DNA of 64,000 bases from Streptomyces sp. GQFP (GTDB lineage Bacteria > Actinomycetota > Actinomycetes > Streptomycetales > Streptomycetaceae), in the NCBI RefSeq assembly GCF_021545335.1, contig NZ_CP089312.1:310001-374000 (forward strand), in the 5' to 3' direction. A program made the translations under genes and the position numbers. Below the pieces are notes generated by a model. That model was given only the letters and a program-made list of their open reading frames with translations. It was not told the origin of the DNA and did no database searches. Every line of letters begins with the position of its first letter. The first letter of the stretch is position 1. Below are positions 40,647-49,212 of this stretch, piece after piece.

Positions 40647-41591
40647 TCAGCCCTTGGTGGCACCGGCGGCGATGCCGGTGACCAGCGAGCGCTGGAGGAG
40701 CAGATAGACGATCAGGCTGGGTACGAGGGCGATGACCGCGCCCGCCAGCACCACGCCGGAGCCGACCTCGGGGTCGGTGCGCAGGATGGACAGGGCGACG
40801 GTGACCGTGTAGTCGGTGGGGTCCTTGGAGGCGATCAGCGGCAGCAGGTACTGGTCCCAGATCATGATGAAGCCGAGGACGCCGGCCACGCCGAGCGCGG
40901 GCTTGCACAGCGGCAGCACGATCTGCCACAGCATGCGCAGCTCGCCGACGCCGTCGAGGCGGGCGGCCTCCTCGATCTCGTCGGGGATGTCCTTCATGAA
41001 CTCGGTCAGCATCATCACCGAGAAGCCCCAGGCGCCCAGCGGCAGGATGACGCCCCAGACGGTGCCCTTGAGGTCGAGGTGGACCACCGGGACGTCACCG
41101 AGGACCAGCGACAGCGGGATCGCGATGACCTCCTCGGGAAGCATCATCGTCAGCATGAACAGGGTCAGGACCAGGGCCTGGCCACGGAAGCGGTGCCGGG
41201 CGAGCGCGTAGGCGGCGAGCGTGCAGACCACGAGCTGGAGCAGGAGTCCGCCGCCCGCTATGACGAGCGAGTTGGAGAAGTAGTCCCAGATGCCGCGTTC
41301 GCCGGCGACCGTGAAGTTCAGCAGCGTGCTGTCGTGCGGCAGGAAGGAGAGGGACGAGCCGCTGGCGTTCTTGGTGAAGGCGCCCGAGAGGATGGCGAGG
41401 AAGGGCGCGGCGAAGACGGCCAGGGCGATCGCACAGAGCAGGATCCTCAGGGCCCAGGCGGCGCCGGGCCTGTCGTTCCAGCCTAGGGCGGTGTCGAAGC
41501 GGGCCGGGGTGGTCCGCTGTGCCTTGCCGGACCGCTTCGGCGCCGGCTTCGGGACCGTCGTACGGACGGGGTCGATGACGGGGGCGCTCAT
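40647..41591 (-). CDS. ABC transporter permease, MalG type (glucarate locus)
   Basis: 314 aa, ATG 41591, overlapping the partner permease stop by 4 nt. The N-terminus is long, basic and cytoplasmic (about 50 residues); six helices follow. EAA loop: EAARLDGVGELRMLWQIVLP. CUT1 MalG-type. Being in one operon with gudD and kdgD, it probably imports aldarates (glucarate, galactarate) or a precursor. No ATPase gene is present. The 40-bp gap to kdgD has no gene. Confidence 0.9.
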   Translation of the reverse strand: MSAPVIDPVRTTVPKPAPKRSGKAQRTTPARFDTALGWNDRPGAAWALRILLCAIALAVFAAPFLAILSGAFTKNASGSSLSFLPHDSTLLNFTVAGERGIWDYFSNSLVIAGGGLLLQLVVCTLAAYALARHRFRGQALVLTLFMLTMMLPEEVIAIPLSLVLGDVPVVHLDLKGTVWGVILPLGAWGFSVMMLTEFMKDIPDEIEEAARLDGVGELRMLWQIVLPLCKPALGVAGVLGFIMIWDQYLLPLIASKDPTDYTVTVALSILRTDPEVGSGVVLAGAVIALVPSLIVYLLLQRSLVTGIAAGATKG

Positions 41592-42514
41592 CGCACGTCT
41601 CCCCTCTTGCGGAAGTGGTTGACCGTGACGGTGAGCAGCAGCGTCACGCAGAGCAGGACGACGGAGGCCGCGGAGGCGCCGCCGATGTCGTTGCGGGTGA
41701 AGCCGAGGGTGTAGGCGCGGGTCATCCAGACCTCTGTGGACCCGGCCGGGCCGCCGCCGGTGAGGACGTACACCTCGGTGAAGACGCGCAGCCCGCGGAT
41801 CGCGGCGAGGGTGAGGACGATGCCGAGGGCGGGGCGGATCGCCGGGAGGGTGACGTACCGCAGCCGCTGCCAGAGGGAGACGCCGTCCATCGCGGCGGCC
41901 TCGTACAGCGAGCGGTCGACGCCCGCGAGGCCGGCCATGATGATGACCATGTTGTAGGGGGCCCAGATCCAGATGCCCATGACCATCGTCGACCAGAGGG
42001 CGATGCCCGGGTTGTCGAGGAACTGGACGGGGCCGAGCCCGAAGAGGTGCAGGCCGCTGTTGAGGAGGCCGTCGGAGGTCGGGTAGTACATCAGCCGCCA
42101 CAGCTCGCCGACGACCGCGGTGGCCGTGACGGCGGGCAGGAAGACCGCGGTGCGCACGATCTTCAGCGAGCGGGCCTGGCCCTCCAGGAGCAGGGCGAGG
42201 ACGAAGCCGAGGAGGATGGCCCCGAGGGACTGGCCGATGCCGAGGACGAGGGTGTGTCCGATGGCGTCCTGGAAGCGGTGGTCGGTCAGGACCCGGGTGT
42301 AGTTGTCGAGGCCGATCCACTTGTCGCCGAGGAAGGGCCGGACGTCGAAGAAGCTGAGCCAGACGCCCTTGGCCATCGGCCAGAACTTGAAGACGAGGGC
42401 GAGGAGCAGGCCGGGGGCGAGGAACAGCCACGGCACCACGGACTTCTTGGTGAGGCCCCGGCCCCTGCGCGCCCCGGGGGCAGTCGCCGCGGGGGTGGTC
42501 ACGGTAGCGGTCAT
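41588..42514 (-). CDS. ABC transporter permease, MalF type (glucarate locus)
   Basis: 308 aa, ATG 42514, overlapping the binding-protein stop (ATGA). Six helices, FLAPGLLLALVFKFWPMAKG near the N-terminus, EAA loop YEAAAMDGVSLWQRLRYVTL. It is the first permease of the CUT1 importer. The chained 4-nt overlaps from the binding protein through both permeases indicate translational coupling and fixed stoichiometry. Confidence 0.9.
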   Translation of the reverse strand: MTATVTTPAATAPGARRGRGLTKKSVVPWLFLAPGLLLALVFKFWPMAKGVWLSFFDVRPFLGDKWIGLDNYTRVLTDHRFQDAIGHTLVLGIGQSLGAILLGFVLALLLEGQARSLKIVRTAVFLPAVTATAVVGELWRLMYYPTSDGLLNSGLHLFGLGPVQFLDNPGIALWSTMVMGIWIWAPYNMVIIMAGLAGVDRSLYEAAAMDGVSLWQRLRYVTLPAIRPALGIVLTLAAIRGLRVFTEVYVLTGGGPAGSTEVWMTRAYTLGFTRNDIGGASAASVVLLCVTLLLTVTVNHFRKRGDVR

Positions 42515-43836
42515 TTCAGCAGGTCCTGGTCCTTGAGGTCACCGTCGAGGGTCTCGTTCAGCTCGCCCAGCTGGGAGCGGACATCGCCGCCGCAGTACGT
42601 GAAGATCGCGTTGAGGCTGTCGGCGGTGTCCTGCTTGATGGGGGCGAAGTCGGGTGCGTTCGGGAACTGCTGCGAGGCGTCCTCGTACGCCTTCTGCACC
42701 ACGCTCCAGCGGGGGTCGTCGCGGACCGTGGCCGCGTCGAGCGTGGAGTTCACGGGGATGCGGACGACGGGCTGGTTCTCACCGGTCATCGCGAGCCGCT
42801 GGCCCTCGGGAGAGACGAGGAACGCGGCCAGTGCCTGTTCCTGCTTCGCCTTCCCGGTCCGGGCGCCGAAGTAGACGTTCTCGCCGTCGGCCAGTACGTC
42901 ACCGCCGGCCGGGCCCGCGGGGGCCGGGACGACCTCGTACTTGTCCTTGCCGAGGGTCTGGTCGAAGGTGGCGATGTTGTACGGGCCGGTCAGGTACATC
43001 CCGGCGTTGCCGTCCTGGAAGTTGGTGGCGGTGGAGGTGACGGCGGTCAGGGCGCCGGGCTGGGTGACAGCGTTGTCACCGCAGAAGAGGTTGTCCTTCA
43101 TCCAGGTCACGGTGTTGACGGCGGCGGCCGAGTCCATGGCTGCCTTGTAGGTGCCCTTGCCGTCCGGTTCGACGATCTTCACGCCGCCCTGCCAGAGGAA
43201 GCTGGCGCCCCACCAGGCGGCGTAGCCGTTCTGGGCGCTGCCGGGGACGACCATGCCGTAGGTGTCGGCCTTGCCGTCGCCGTCCGGGTCGCGGGTGGCG
43301 AAGGCCTTGGCGACGCTCAGCATCTCCGGCCAGGTGGTGGGCGCTTCGAGGCCGAGCTTGGCCAGCCAGTCCTTCCTGATCATCAGGGTCTGGGCCTGGC
43401 GGGAGTAGGGGATGCCGTAGTGCTTGCCGTCGATGCCGACGGTCGAGGACCATGACTTGGCGGTGATCTGCTCGTGGCCCGCGATCGAGTCGGGGTCGAT
43501 GGCCTTCAGCAGCCCCTGGCTCTGGTAACTGCCCATCAGCGCCGTGTCGTTGATCATGACGTCCGGCAGGTCCCTGGTGGACGCGCGGCTCTGCAGCTGC
43601 TGGTCGAAGTTGATGACCGGCTGATAGTCGATCTTGATTCCGGTCTTCTTGGTGAAGGCGGCGAACACCCGCTCATAGGTGGCGGCGGGGTCCGGGTTGC
43701 TCCGGGTCCACACCTCCAGCGTGTTCGGGTCGCCTCCGGCGCTGTCGGAGCCGGCTCCGCAGGCGGCCGTTCCGAATGCGAGCCCCGTGGCGACGAGCCC
43801 GGCGGCCAGGCGGCGACTTCGTCGGCGATCGCCCAT
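42511..43836 (-). CDS. ABC transporter substrate-binding lipoprotein (glucarate locus)
   Basis: 441 aa from ATG 43836 (GGAG 7 nt upstream); the frame extends to 43872, but that part overlaps the operator. Signal peptide with lipobox (LAFGTAACGAGSDSAGG, Cys near residue 26). Family 1 solute-binding fold (TLEVWTRSNPDPAATYERVF, later FQDGNAGMYLTGPYNIATFD). First gene of the operon with gudD and kdgD, so its ligand is probably an aldarate or uronate, although CUT1 binding proteins normally hold neutral sugars or oligosaccharides. Expressed from the promoter at 43892-43921 under the inverted repeat at 43854-43876. Confidence 0.9.
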   Translation of the reverse strand: MGDRRRSRRLAAGLVATGLAFGTAACGAGSDSAGGDPNTLEVWTRSNPDPAATYERVFAAFTKKTGIKIDYQPVINFDQQLQSRASTRDLPDVMINDTALMGSYQSQGLLKAIDPDSIAGHEQITAKSWSSTVGIDGKHYGIPYSRQAQTLMIRKDWLAKLGLEAPTTWPEMLSVAKAFATRDPDGDGKADTYGMVVPGSAQNGYAAWWGASFLWQGGVKIVEPDGKGTYKAAMDSAAAVNTVTWMKDNLFCGDNAVTQPGALTAVTSTATNFQDGNAGMYLTGPYNIATFDQTLGKDKYEVVPAPAGPAGGDVLADGENVYFGARTGKAKQEQALAAFLVSPEGQRLAMTGENQPVVRIPVNSTLDAATVRDDPRWSVVQKAYEDASQQFPNAPDFAPIKQDTADSLNAIFTYCGGDVRSQLGELNETLDGDLKDQDLLK

Positions 43837-43853
43837 GGAAGTTCTCCGTTCAT

Positions 43854-43876
43854 ATTCGTGAACGTCTTTCACGAAT
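43854..43876. promoter_or_regulatory. Perfect inverted-repeat operator of the glucarate operon
   Basis: ATTCGTGAA-N5-TTCACGAAT: two 9-bp perfect arms with a 5-bp spacer, 18 bp upstream of the binding-protein start. GntR or LacI family operators have this size. No regulator gene adjoins, so it acts in trans. Confidence 0.65.
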
Positions 43877-43891
43877 CTAAATGATCGCTGT

Positions 43892-43921
43892 AAGCTACGA
43901 ACGGTTTCAGCCGTATGTCAA
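43892..43921 (-). promoter_or_regulatory. Sigma-70-like promoter of the glucarate operon
   Basis: On the minus strand TTGACA (43921-43916) and TAGCTT (43897-43892) are separated by 18 nt. The predicted transcript would start just upstream of the inverted repeat at 43854-43876, so a repressor bound there would block it. Confidence 0.5.
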
Positions 43922-44002
43922 TACAAGGTTCGGAGTTTTCACGGACGTCACACCAGTCGTCCCGCCGCGATAACCAGATGCTCCGGCAGGCCCCCGTGGG
44001 GG

Positions 44003-44977
44003 ATGCTGGCCGGTGTGACCGAGATCGCCTGCGACGAGTCGGGGTCCGACGGCGAGAACCTGACCGGCGGGAACACCGACGTCTTCGCGCACGGCAGTGT
44101 GGATGTGCCCAGGGCGGACGCGGCGGCGGCCATCCGGGAGATCCGCGACCGCATCCGGTCGCCCGCCGAGGAGTACAAGGCGAACCATCTGCTCCGGGAG
44201 AAGCACCGGGCGGTCCTGGAGTGGACGCTCGGCCCGTCGGGGCCACTGCACGGGCGCGCGTACGTCCACCTCACGGAGAAGACCTTCTTCATGGTCGAGC
44301 GGGTCGTCGACCTGCTCCTCGGTGACCCGGCCGGCGCCGCTCCCCTCTTCCGTGCGGGCGCGCACACCTTCGGGGCCGAGCGCTGGAAGGCGTTCCTGGC
44401 GGCGACCAACGCCCTGCTGCGGGTACGCGGTGACGCCAACGGCGGTCCCGGGGCGCCCGTGGACGCGTTCTTCCGTGCGGTGGACGCCCTGGCCGAGCGG
44501 GCGCCGGGGCTCGGGGACGAAGAGGTGGCCGACGTCCTCAAGCTGCTCGGCGGCGCCCGCTCCCGGGCCGAGGAGCAGCGCGCCCGGCTGCTCGCCTCCC
44601 CCGCCCTGATCCCCGTACTGAACCCGCTGCTGCCCGCGATCGTGCGGACGGCCGCGTACTGGAGTGCGGGCGGGCGGGCCGTCACGCTGGTGCACGACCG
44701 GCAGAACATGCTGACCGAGGAACGCATCGAGTGGCTCAGGGAGACGGCCCGGATCGAAGGCCTGCGGCTGGTCGTCGCACGGGACGACACACGGGTCCAG
44801 CTGGCCGACTTCCTCGCCGGGATCGCCCGCAGCATCGCCTCCCACGAGCTGAACGGACGCGGTGACGCGACCCTGACGGCGCTGCTGCGGCCGTACGTGG
44901 ACAGCAGTTCCGCATGGGGTTCCGTCTGGGGCGAGGAGCGCAGCAAGCGACGGCTTTTCGGGGCTGTTCACAGCTGA
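44003..44977 (+). CDS. Conserved protein with N-terminal DUF3800-like motif, 324 aa
   Basis: 324 aa from ATG 44003; GTG 44015 is an alternative that starts directly before the conserved part. The N-terminus reads TEIACDESGSDGENL, a DES motif resembling the DUF3800 (RNase H-like) N-terminus. The middle is helical (PAEEYKANHLLREKHRAVLE). The C-terminal part has VTLVHDRQNMLTEERIEWL and LQLADFLAGI-like residues (VQLADFLAGIARS), which are also found in DUF3800 proteins. The pattern HxxQ...QLADxLAG supports that family. Function unknown. The 166-bp gap before it carries the divergent glucarate promoter. Confidence 0.65.
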   Translation: MLAGVTEIACDESGSDGENLTGGNTDVFAHGSVDVPRADAAAAIREIRDRIRSPAEEYKANHLLREKHRAVLEWTLGPSGPLHGRAYVHLTEKTFFMVERVVDLLLGDPAGAAPLFRAGAHTFGAERWKAFLAATNALLRVRGDANGGPGAPVDAFFRAVDALAERAPGLGDEEVADVLKLLGGARSRAEEQRARLLASPALIPVLNPLLPAIVRTAAYWSAGGRAVTLVHDRQNMLTEERIEWLRETARIEGLRLVVARDDTRVQLADFLAGIARSIASHELNGRGDATLTALLRPYVDSSSAWGSVWGEERSKRRLFGAVHS

Positions 44978-45072
44978 TCCGTCACTGCGGCGTCAGGATC
45001 CTCGCCAACATCAACAACCTTGTCTAGATTGCCGGTTGACACTCCCTCGCAGGTGCCCCAGGAGCTGCTTCC

Positions 45073-45947
45073 GTGCCCGAGAACTCGCCGGCCGCGTCGC
45101 TGCGCGCGCGGATCAACTCGCGACAGCCGCACACCGCCCGGATCTGGAACTACTGGCTCGGCGGCCGGGACCACTACGAGGTCGACCGCGCGGCCGGTGA
45201 CCGGATACGTGAACTGCACCCGGGCATCGGGGAGTACGCCCGCGCGGACCGGCTCTTCCTTGGGCGGGCCGTACGTCATCTGGTCACCGCGTGCGGGATC
45301 CGGCAGTTCCTCGACATCGGGACCGGGTTGCCGACCGCCGACAACACGCACGAGGTCGCGAGCGGAGCGCAGCCGGAGCGAATTGGGGTCCCCCCATGTC
45401 CGCAGGACTATGGGGGAGGATCGCGCCGGACGCCCGGGTCGTGTACGTGGACAACGATCCGCTCGTCATGGTCCACGCCCGCGCCCTTCTCACCAGCACA
45501 CCAGAGGGGCGCACCGACCATCTCGACGAGGACCTGCGCAACGTCGACGCGATCCTCGAACAGGCCGCGCGCACCCTGGACTTCACCCGGCCCGTCGCCC
45601 TGATGCTGCTCGGCGTGGTGATCTTCCTCGGCGACGACGAGGACCCGTACGGAGTCGTACGTCGGCTGCTGGACGCCCTTCCCCCGGGCAGCCATCTCGC
45701 GCTGTCGCACACCATCACCGGCCCGGCGCTGGCCGAGGTGGACGCGGCGGTCCGGTACTGGAACGCGCACGGCACGCCCCGGCTGGTCCAGCGCACCCCC
45801 GAGGCGGTGGCGCGGTTCTTCGACGGCCTCGAACTCCTGGAGCCCGGGGTCGTGTCCTGCTCGCGCTGGCGCCCCGAGGAATCGCACCCCGGGGACGCCG
45901 AACCGGCCGAGGTCGCCATGTACTGCGGAGTGGCCCGCAAACCCTGA
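45073..45947 (+). pseudogene. DUF574 SAM-dependent methyltransferase, frameshifted by a ~53-bp insertion
   Basis: The gene starts at GTG 45073 (GGAG upstream) and codes normally to about 45360 (TARIWNYWLGGRDHYEVDRA, FLDIGTGLPTADNTHEVA). The second half lies in another frame from about 45417 (RIAPDARVVYVDNDPLV to VAMYCGVARKP). The intact relative at 62877 reads THQVAQKVAPESRIVYVDN across the same point, so roughly 53 bp has been inserted and the frame shifted. The insert supplies an in-frame ATG at 45396, so a short N-terminally truncated product (no SAM loop) could still be made. DUF574 proteins have unknown substrates. Confidence 0.88.
45364..45416. repeat. Short palindromic insertion (about 53 bp) inside the methyltransferase gene
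   Basis: The segment contains TTGGGGTCCCCCCATGTCCG, then CAGGACTATGGGGGAGG: CCCCCAT and ATGGGGG arms can form a hairpin. It resembles small GGGGTCCCCCC...GGGGGAGG elements common in Streptomyces genomes. The exact ends are uncertain by a few bases. Confidence 0.7.
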
Positions 45948-46065
45948 CGGGATGTTGAGTGCGGTGAACACGAACACCGCCCGCCACGTATGGAAGTGAG
46001 GGCCACTCAACGACCGGAGGGCCCCGCGGTGTCCACACCGCGAGTTCGGGGTTCGGGAGCCATTG

Positions 46066-47427
46066 ATGAGGCACGCACGACGACGGATCGTCCGGCGAGC
46101 GACACGGCTGGCGGCCGTCGGCGGGGTCATCCTCGGCGGACTGATGGTCACCCAGGCCGTGGCGACCGAACCACCACAAGCCACCAACCTGCCCCTCAGC
46201 TCCGCCCAGGCGGCCGGCAGCACCGGTACGGGCCTCGTCAGCGAACTCGGCACCGACCGTACGGCGGGCAGTTGGATCGCGGACGACGGGGAACCGGTCG
46301 TCGCGGTGACCGACGAGGAGGCCGCGGCGGAGGTCAAGAAGGCGGGCGCCCGGCCCAAGGTCGTCGACTACAGCATGGAAGCCCTCAAGTCCGCGACGGA
46401 GACGCTGCGTTCGGCGCCGCGTGTGGCGGGCACGGCGTGGTCGGTCGACTACACCAAGAACGAGGTGGTGGTCCAGGCCGACAGCACGGTGTCGAAGGCC
46501 GACTGGGCCAAGCTGTCCGCGGTCGCCGAGGAGATCGGCGGCTCGGTGCGCATGGAGCGCACCCAGGGCACCTTCACCACCCGGATCAACGCGGCGCAGC
46601 CGATCCTGTCGACCGGCGGGCGCTGCTCGGCGGGCTTCAACGTGACCAACGGGACGGCCGACTTCATCCTCACCGCCGGGCACTGCGGGCCCAACGGCTC
46701 GGTCTGGTTCGCGGACTCCGGGGGCGCGCAGGAGATCGGCAAGACGATCAGCGGCAGCTTCCCCATCGACGACTACTCGCTGATCCAGTACGACGGCGGC
46801 TCGGCCGGTGACGGCGCGGATGTCGTCGCGATCGGCGACGGCCGGGGCGTGCGCATCACGGGCGCGGCGGATCCGACCGTCGGCCAGAAGGTGTTCCGCA
46901 GCGGCAGCACCACCGGGCTGCGCAACGGCGAGGTGACCGGGCTCAACGCCACGGTCAACTACCCGGAGGGCACGGTGTCGGGCCTGATCGAGACCACCGT
47001 GTGCGCCGAATCCGGCGACAGCGGGGGCCCGTTGTTCTCCGAGGGCATCGCGCTGGGGATCACGTCGGGCGGCAACGGTGACTGCACGGCCGGCGGTACG
47101 ACGTTCTTCCAGCCGGTGACGAAGGCGTTGAGCGCGCTCAACGTTCGGTTGATCGGGCAGGCGGGGCAGGCTGCTGCGCCGGCTCCGTCGGCTACGGCTA
47201 CACAGAGTGCGATTGACCCTGAGGATGCGCAGCCGGGGTCTGTGGCGCCGGTTGCGGGTGGGTCTGCCGGGGAGGCGTTGTTGGAGCGTCTGTCGGATCC
47301 CAAGAACGTGGGGCCTGGGCTGTTGATCGCGGGGGGCAGTTTGATCGCGTTTGTCGCTACGCGGTGGTTCCGGGTGGAGCAGGATCGGCGGGATTATCGG
47401 CGGTCTTACTCCGCTACCTGGAGTTGA
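46066..47427 (+). CDS. Membrane-anchored S1 family serine protease
   Basis: 453 aa, ATG 46066, with GGGAG 8 nt upstream; a TTG at 46063 precedes it. Signal peptide (residues 1-36), then a propeptide-like region of about 145 residues. The trypsin-like domain carries His in ILTAGHCGPN, Asp in IDDYSLIQYD and Ser in AESGDSGGPLFS. A Pro/Ala/Thr linker leads to one C-terminal helix (GPGLLIAGGSLIAFVATRWF) and a basic tail (EQDRRDYRRSYSATWS), so the enzyme stays attached to the membrane facing out. The anchor distinguishes it from the free protease at 2094. Role probably processing of surface proteins (inference). Confidence 0.92.
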   Translation: MRHARRRIVRRATRLAAVGGVILGGLMVTQAVATEPPQATNLPLSSAQAAGSTGTGLVSELGTDRTAGSWIADDGEPVVAVTDEEAAAEVKKAGARPKVVDYSMEALKSATETLRSAPRVAGTAWSVDYTKNEVVVQADSTVSKADWAKLSAVAEEIGGSVRMERTQGTFTTRINAAQPILSTGGRCSAGFNVTNGTADFILTAGHCGPNGSVWFADSGGAQEIGKTISGSFPIDDYSLIQYDGGSAGDGADVVAIGDGRGVRITGAADPTVGQKVFRSGSTTGLRNGEVTGLNATVNYPEGTVSGLIETTVCAESGDSGGPLFSEGIALGITSGGNGDCTAGGTTFFQPVTKALSALNVRLIGQAGQAAAPAPSATATQSAIDPEDAQPGSVAPVAGGSAGEALLERLSDPKNVGPGLLIAGGSLIAFVATRWFRVEQDRRDYRRSYSATWS

Positions 47428-47462
47428 GGGCTCGGGTCGGTGGGTGGTTCGTTTGCCACCGG

Positions 47463-47546
47463 CCGGTGGGGGCTGGTCGCGCCCACGCGGCGGAGCCGCA
47501 CATCAGATACAGCCCCGCGCCCCTTTTTGGGGCCTGCGGCCCTCAA
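47463..47546 (+). repeat. Dispersed Streptomyces intergenic element, copy 3 (long form)
   Basis: CCGGTGGGGGCTGGTCGCGC, then CCACGCGGCGGAGCCGCACA and AGCCCCGCGCCCCTTTTTGG. Over about 60 bp it is nearly identical to the reverse complement of copy 1 (13750). It lies 35 bp after the protease stop. Confidence 0.75.
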
Positions 47547-47564
47547 AAAAGCACACACACGAAA

Positions 47565-47588
47565 GGCCGGGGCTTCGCGGCCCCGGCC
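47565..47588. terminator. Strong bidirectional hairpin between convergent genes
   Basis: GGCCGGGGC-TTCGCG-GCCCCGGCC: a 9-bp perfect stem with a 6-nt loop, preceded by AAAAAA at 47545-47550. It lies between the protease gene (plus) and the 57-aa gene (minus). Confidence 0.8.
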
Positions 47589-47613
47589 CTGCTGTTGAGA
47601 TGTCGAACGAAAG

Positions 47614-47787
47614 TTACGCGTCGTGCCCGGGGTGCGGGGAGACCGCTGCCCATTCGGCTACGAGCTGCTGGTAGGTCAGCCGCTGCTCGGTGCTGAGGAT
47701 CCCGCCCGACCGGAGCCAGAGGGCCCGGATCTCTTCGTTGACGTCGGCTGCCGATCGATCAGGGGCGGATTGAAGAGTGGTGGACAT
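47614..47787 (-). CDS. Small conserved protein, 57 aa
   Basis: 57 aa from ATG 47787 (MSTTLQSAPDRSAADVNEEI); starts at 47799 or 47871 would add an N-terminus without good RBS. The helical pattern (VNEEIRALWLRSGGILSTEQ, then LTYQQLVAEWAAV) recurs in small Streptomyces proteins. No function is known. The AT-rich 47788-47848 stretch upstream probably holds its promoter. Confidence 0.55.
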   Translation of the reverse strand: MSTTLQSAPDRSAADVNEEIRALWLRSGGILSTEQRLTYQQLVAEWAAVSPHPGHDA

Positions 47788-47848
47788 GCTGTGAAGCATA
47801 TGCCGACGTAAGTGAAAGCTGAATTGGATAAAACCGACCTTTCCGTCA

Positions 47849-49030
47849 TTACGGACCGTGTTGCTGATCACGTCCGTCGGCCGCCCCGAGCACCAGTACC
47901 TGGATGGCGAGTACGGCGGCCCCGCGCGCCCAGTCGTGGAAGTCGGAGACCTTGGTCTCCAGGTTGACCGGGTCGGCGAGCGGATGGCGGTTGGCGAGGA
48001 TGCTCTCCTCGACCGCGCCCCCGGCCGCCGCCACGAGCCCGACGCCCTCGCCGGCCAGCAGGATCTTCTCGGGCATCGCGAAGTTGGCGATCTGGGCGAC
48101 GAGTGTGCCGAGGGCGCGGGCCGCCTCGTCGATGACGCGGGCGGCCATGGGGTCGCCCGCGACAGCGCGGGCGAGGATCTCGTCGTAGGTCAGGTCGTGG
48201 CCGGTGGCGGCGCGGAGCTGGTAGCGGATGCTGGGGATGGTGAGCAGGGAGATGGCGCTGCCGCGCTCCCCGTCGGGGGTGAGCGGGCCGTTCGGGTTGA
48301 CGATCCAGCGGCGCCCTATGCCCATGCCGTCCTCGGAGGACGGGATCCGCCGGCCGCCGCTGACCAGGCCGTAGCCGAGGCCCGCTCCTATGGTGAGGAC
48401 GGCGAAGCGGTCCAGGCCCCGGCCCGCGCCGAACCAGCTCTCGGCCTCGACGAGGGCGTTCACGTCGTTCTCGACGACCACCCGCAGCCCGGTCCGCTCC
48501 TCGACGAGGGCGGCGAGCGGGACGTCGTACCAGTCGAGGAAGACGGAGTCGGCGACCACCGCGCGGTTCTCGACGCGTCCGCCGACGCCGATCCCGATAC
48601 CGGCCACGGCGGGATGCGCGGCGGTCAGCTCGGCGGCCAACTCGGCGATCACGTCGGCCACTCGGTCCGGGTCATGGGTGGTGAGGGGCCGGTCGAGGCG
48701 GGCGACGACCTCGCTGCGGAGGGTGGTGACGACGCCGTAGACCATGTCCGAGGTGATCTTGAAGCCGAGGAAGGCACGGGACTCGGCGACGACGTCGAGG
48801 GGCTGCGAGGGGCGCCCCTGCCGCACCTCGGCCGGGGAACCGGCGTCGGGCACCTCGACCAGCAGGCCCGATTCGAGCAGTGGCTTGGTCAGCCGGGTGA
48901 GGCTGCCAGCGGAGAGGTCGAGCCGGCGGGCGAGTTCGGCACGGGAGAGAGGGCCGTGGACGAGCACCTCGATCGCCACCGAGCGCTCGCCGGGGCTCAG
49001 CGGCGGCCAGCCGTCTGCCAGTGCGGTCAT
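47849..49030 (-). CDS. ROK family transcriptional regulator
   Basis: 393 aa from ATG 49030; GTG 49048 is possible. N-terminal HTH (GPLSRAELARRLDLSAGSLT), then a ROK fold (AFLGFKITSDMVYGVVTTLR, VVENDVNALVEAESWFGAGR, LTIGAGLGYGLVSGGR). The ROK cysteine cluster is absent here too (GRRWIVNPNGPLTPDGERGS occupies that region), so it has no standard zinc site. Divergent from a CUT1 transporter operon with a shared 182-bp control region, it is the likely repressor of that operon and of itself. The inducer is probably the imported sugar. Confidence 0.9.
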   Translation of the reverse strand: MTALADGWPPLSPGERSVAIEVLVHGPLSRAELARRLDLSAGSLTRLTKPLLESGLLVEVPDAGSPAEVRQGRPSQPLDVVAESRAFLGFKITSDMVYGVVTTLRSEVVARLDRPLTTHDPDRVADVIAELAAELTAAHPAVAGIGIGVGGRVENRAVVADSVFLDWYDVPLAALVEERTGLRVVVENDVNALVEAESWFGAGRGLDRFAVLTIGAGLGYGLVSGGRRIPSSEDGMGIGRRWIVNPNGPLTPDGERGSAISLLTIPSIRYQLRAATGHDLTYDEILARAVAGDPMAARVIDEAARALGTLVAQIANFAMPEKILLAGEGVGLVAAAGGAVEESILANRHPLADPVNLETKVSDFHDWARGAAVLAIQVLVLGAADGRDQQHGP

Positions 49031-49134
49031 GACGATCAGACCCCTCACTTTTTCTTTCGCCCTGGAACTAACGGGGCGATCATACGTCTCGATAGGTCGC
49101 GATCACGGTCCAGGAAAAGATATCTGCCCGCATC

Positions 49135-49166
49135 TTGACGGGTGGATTCTTTCGCGGCAAAAGTAA
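49135..49166 (+). promoter_or_regulatory. Promoter/operator of the second ROK-ABC locus
   Basis: TTGACG (49135-49140) is followed by an imperfect inverted repeat TTCTTTCGC-G-GCAAAAGTAA (49147-49166) that covers the -10 region. A TTCTTTCGCC copy also lies near 49057, close to the ROK start, so both divergent genes could be controlled by the same protein. Confidence 0.45.
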
Positions 49167-49212
49167 GTGCCCTGAGGACGAGCCGCCTACGAGCAGACGA
49201 GGGAGTCGCTCC

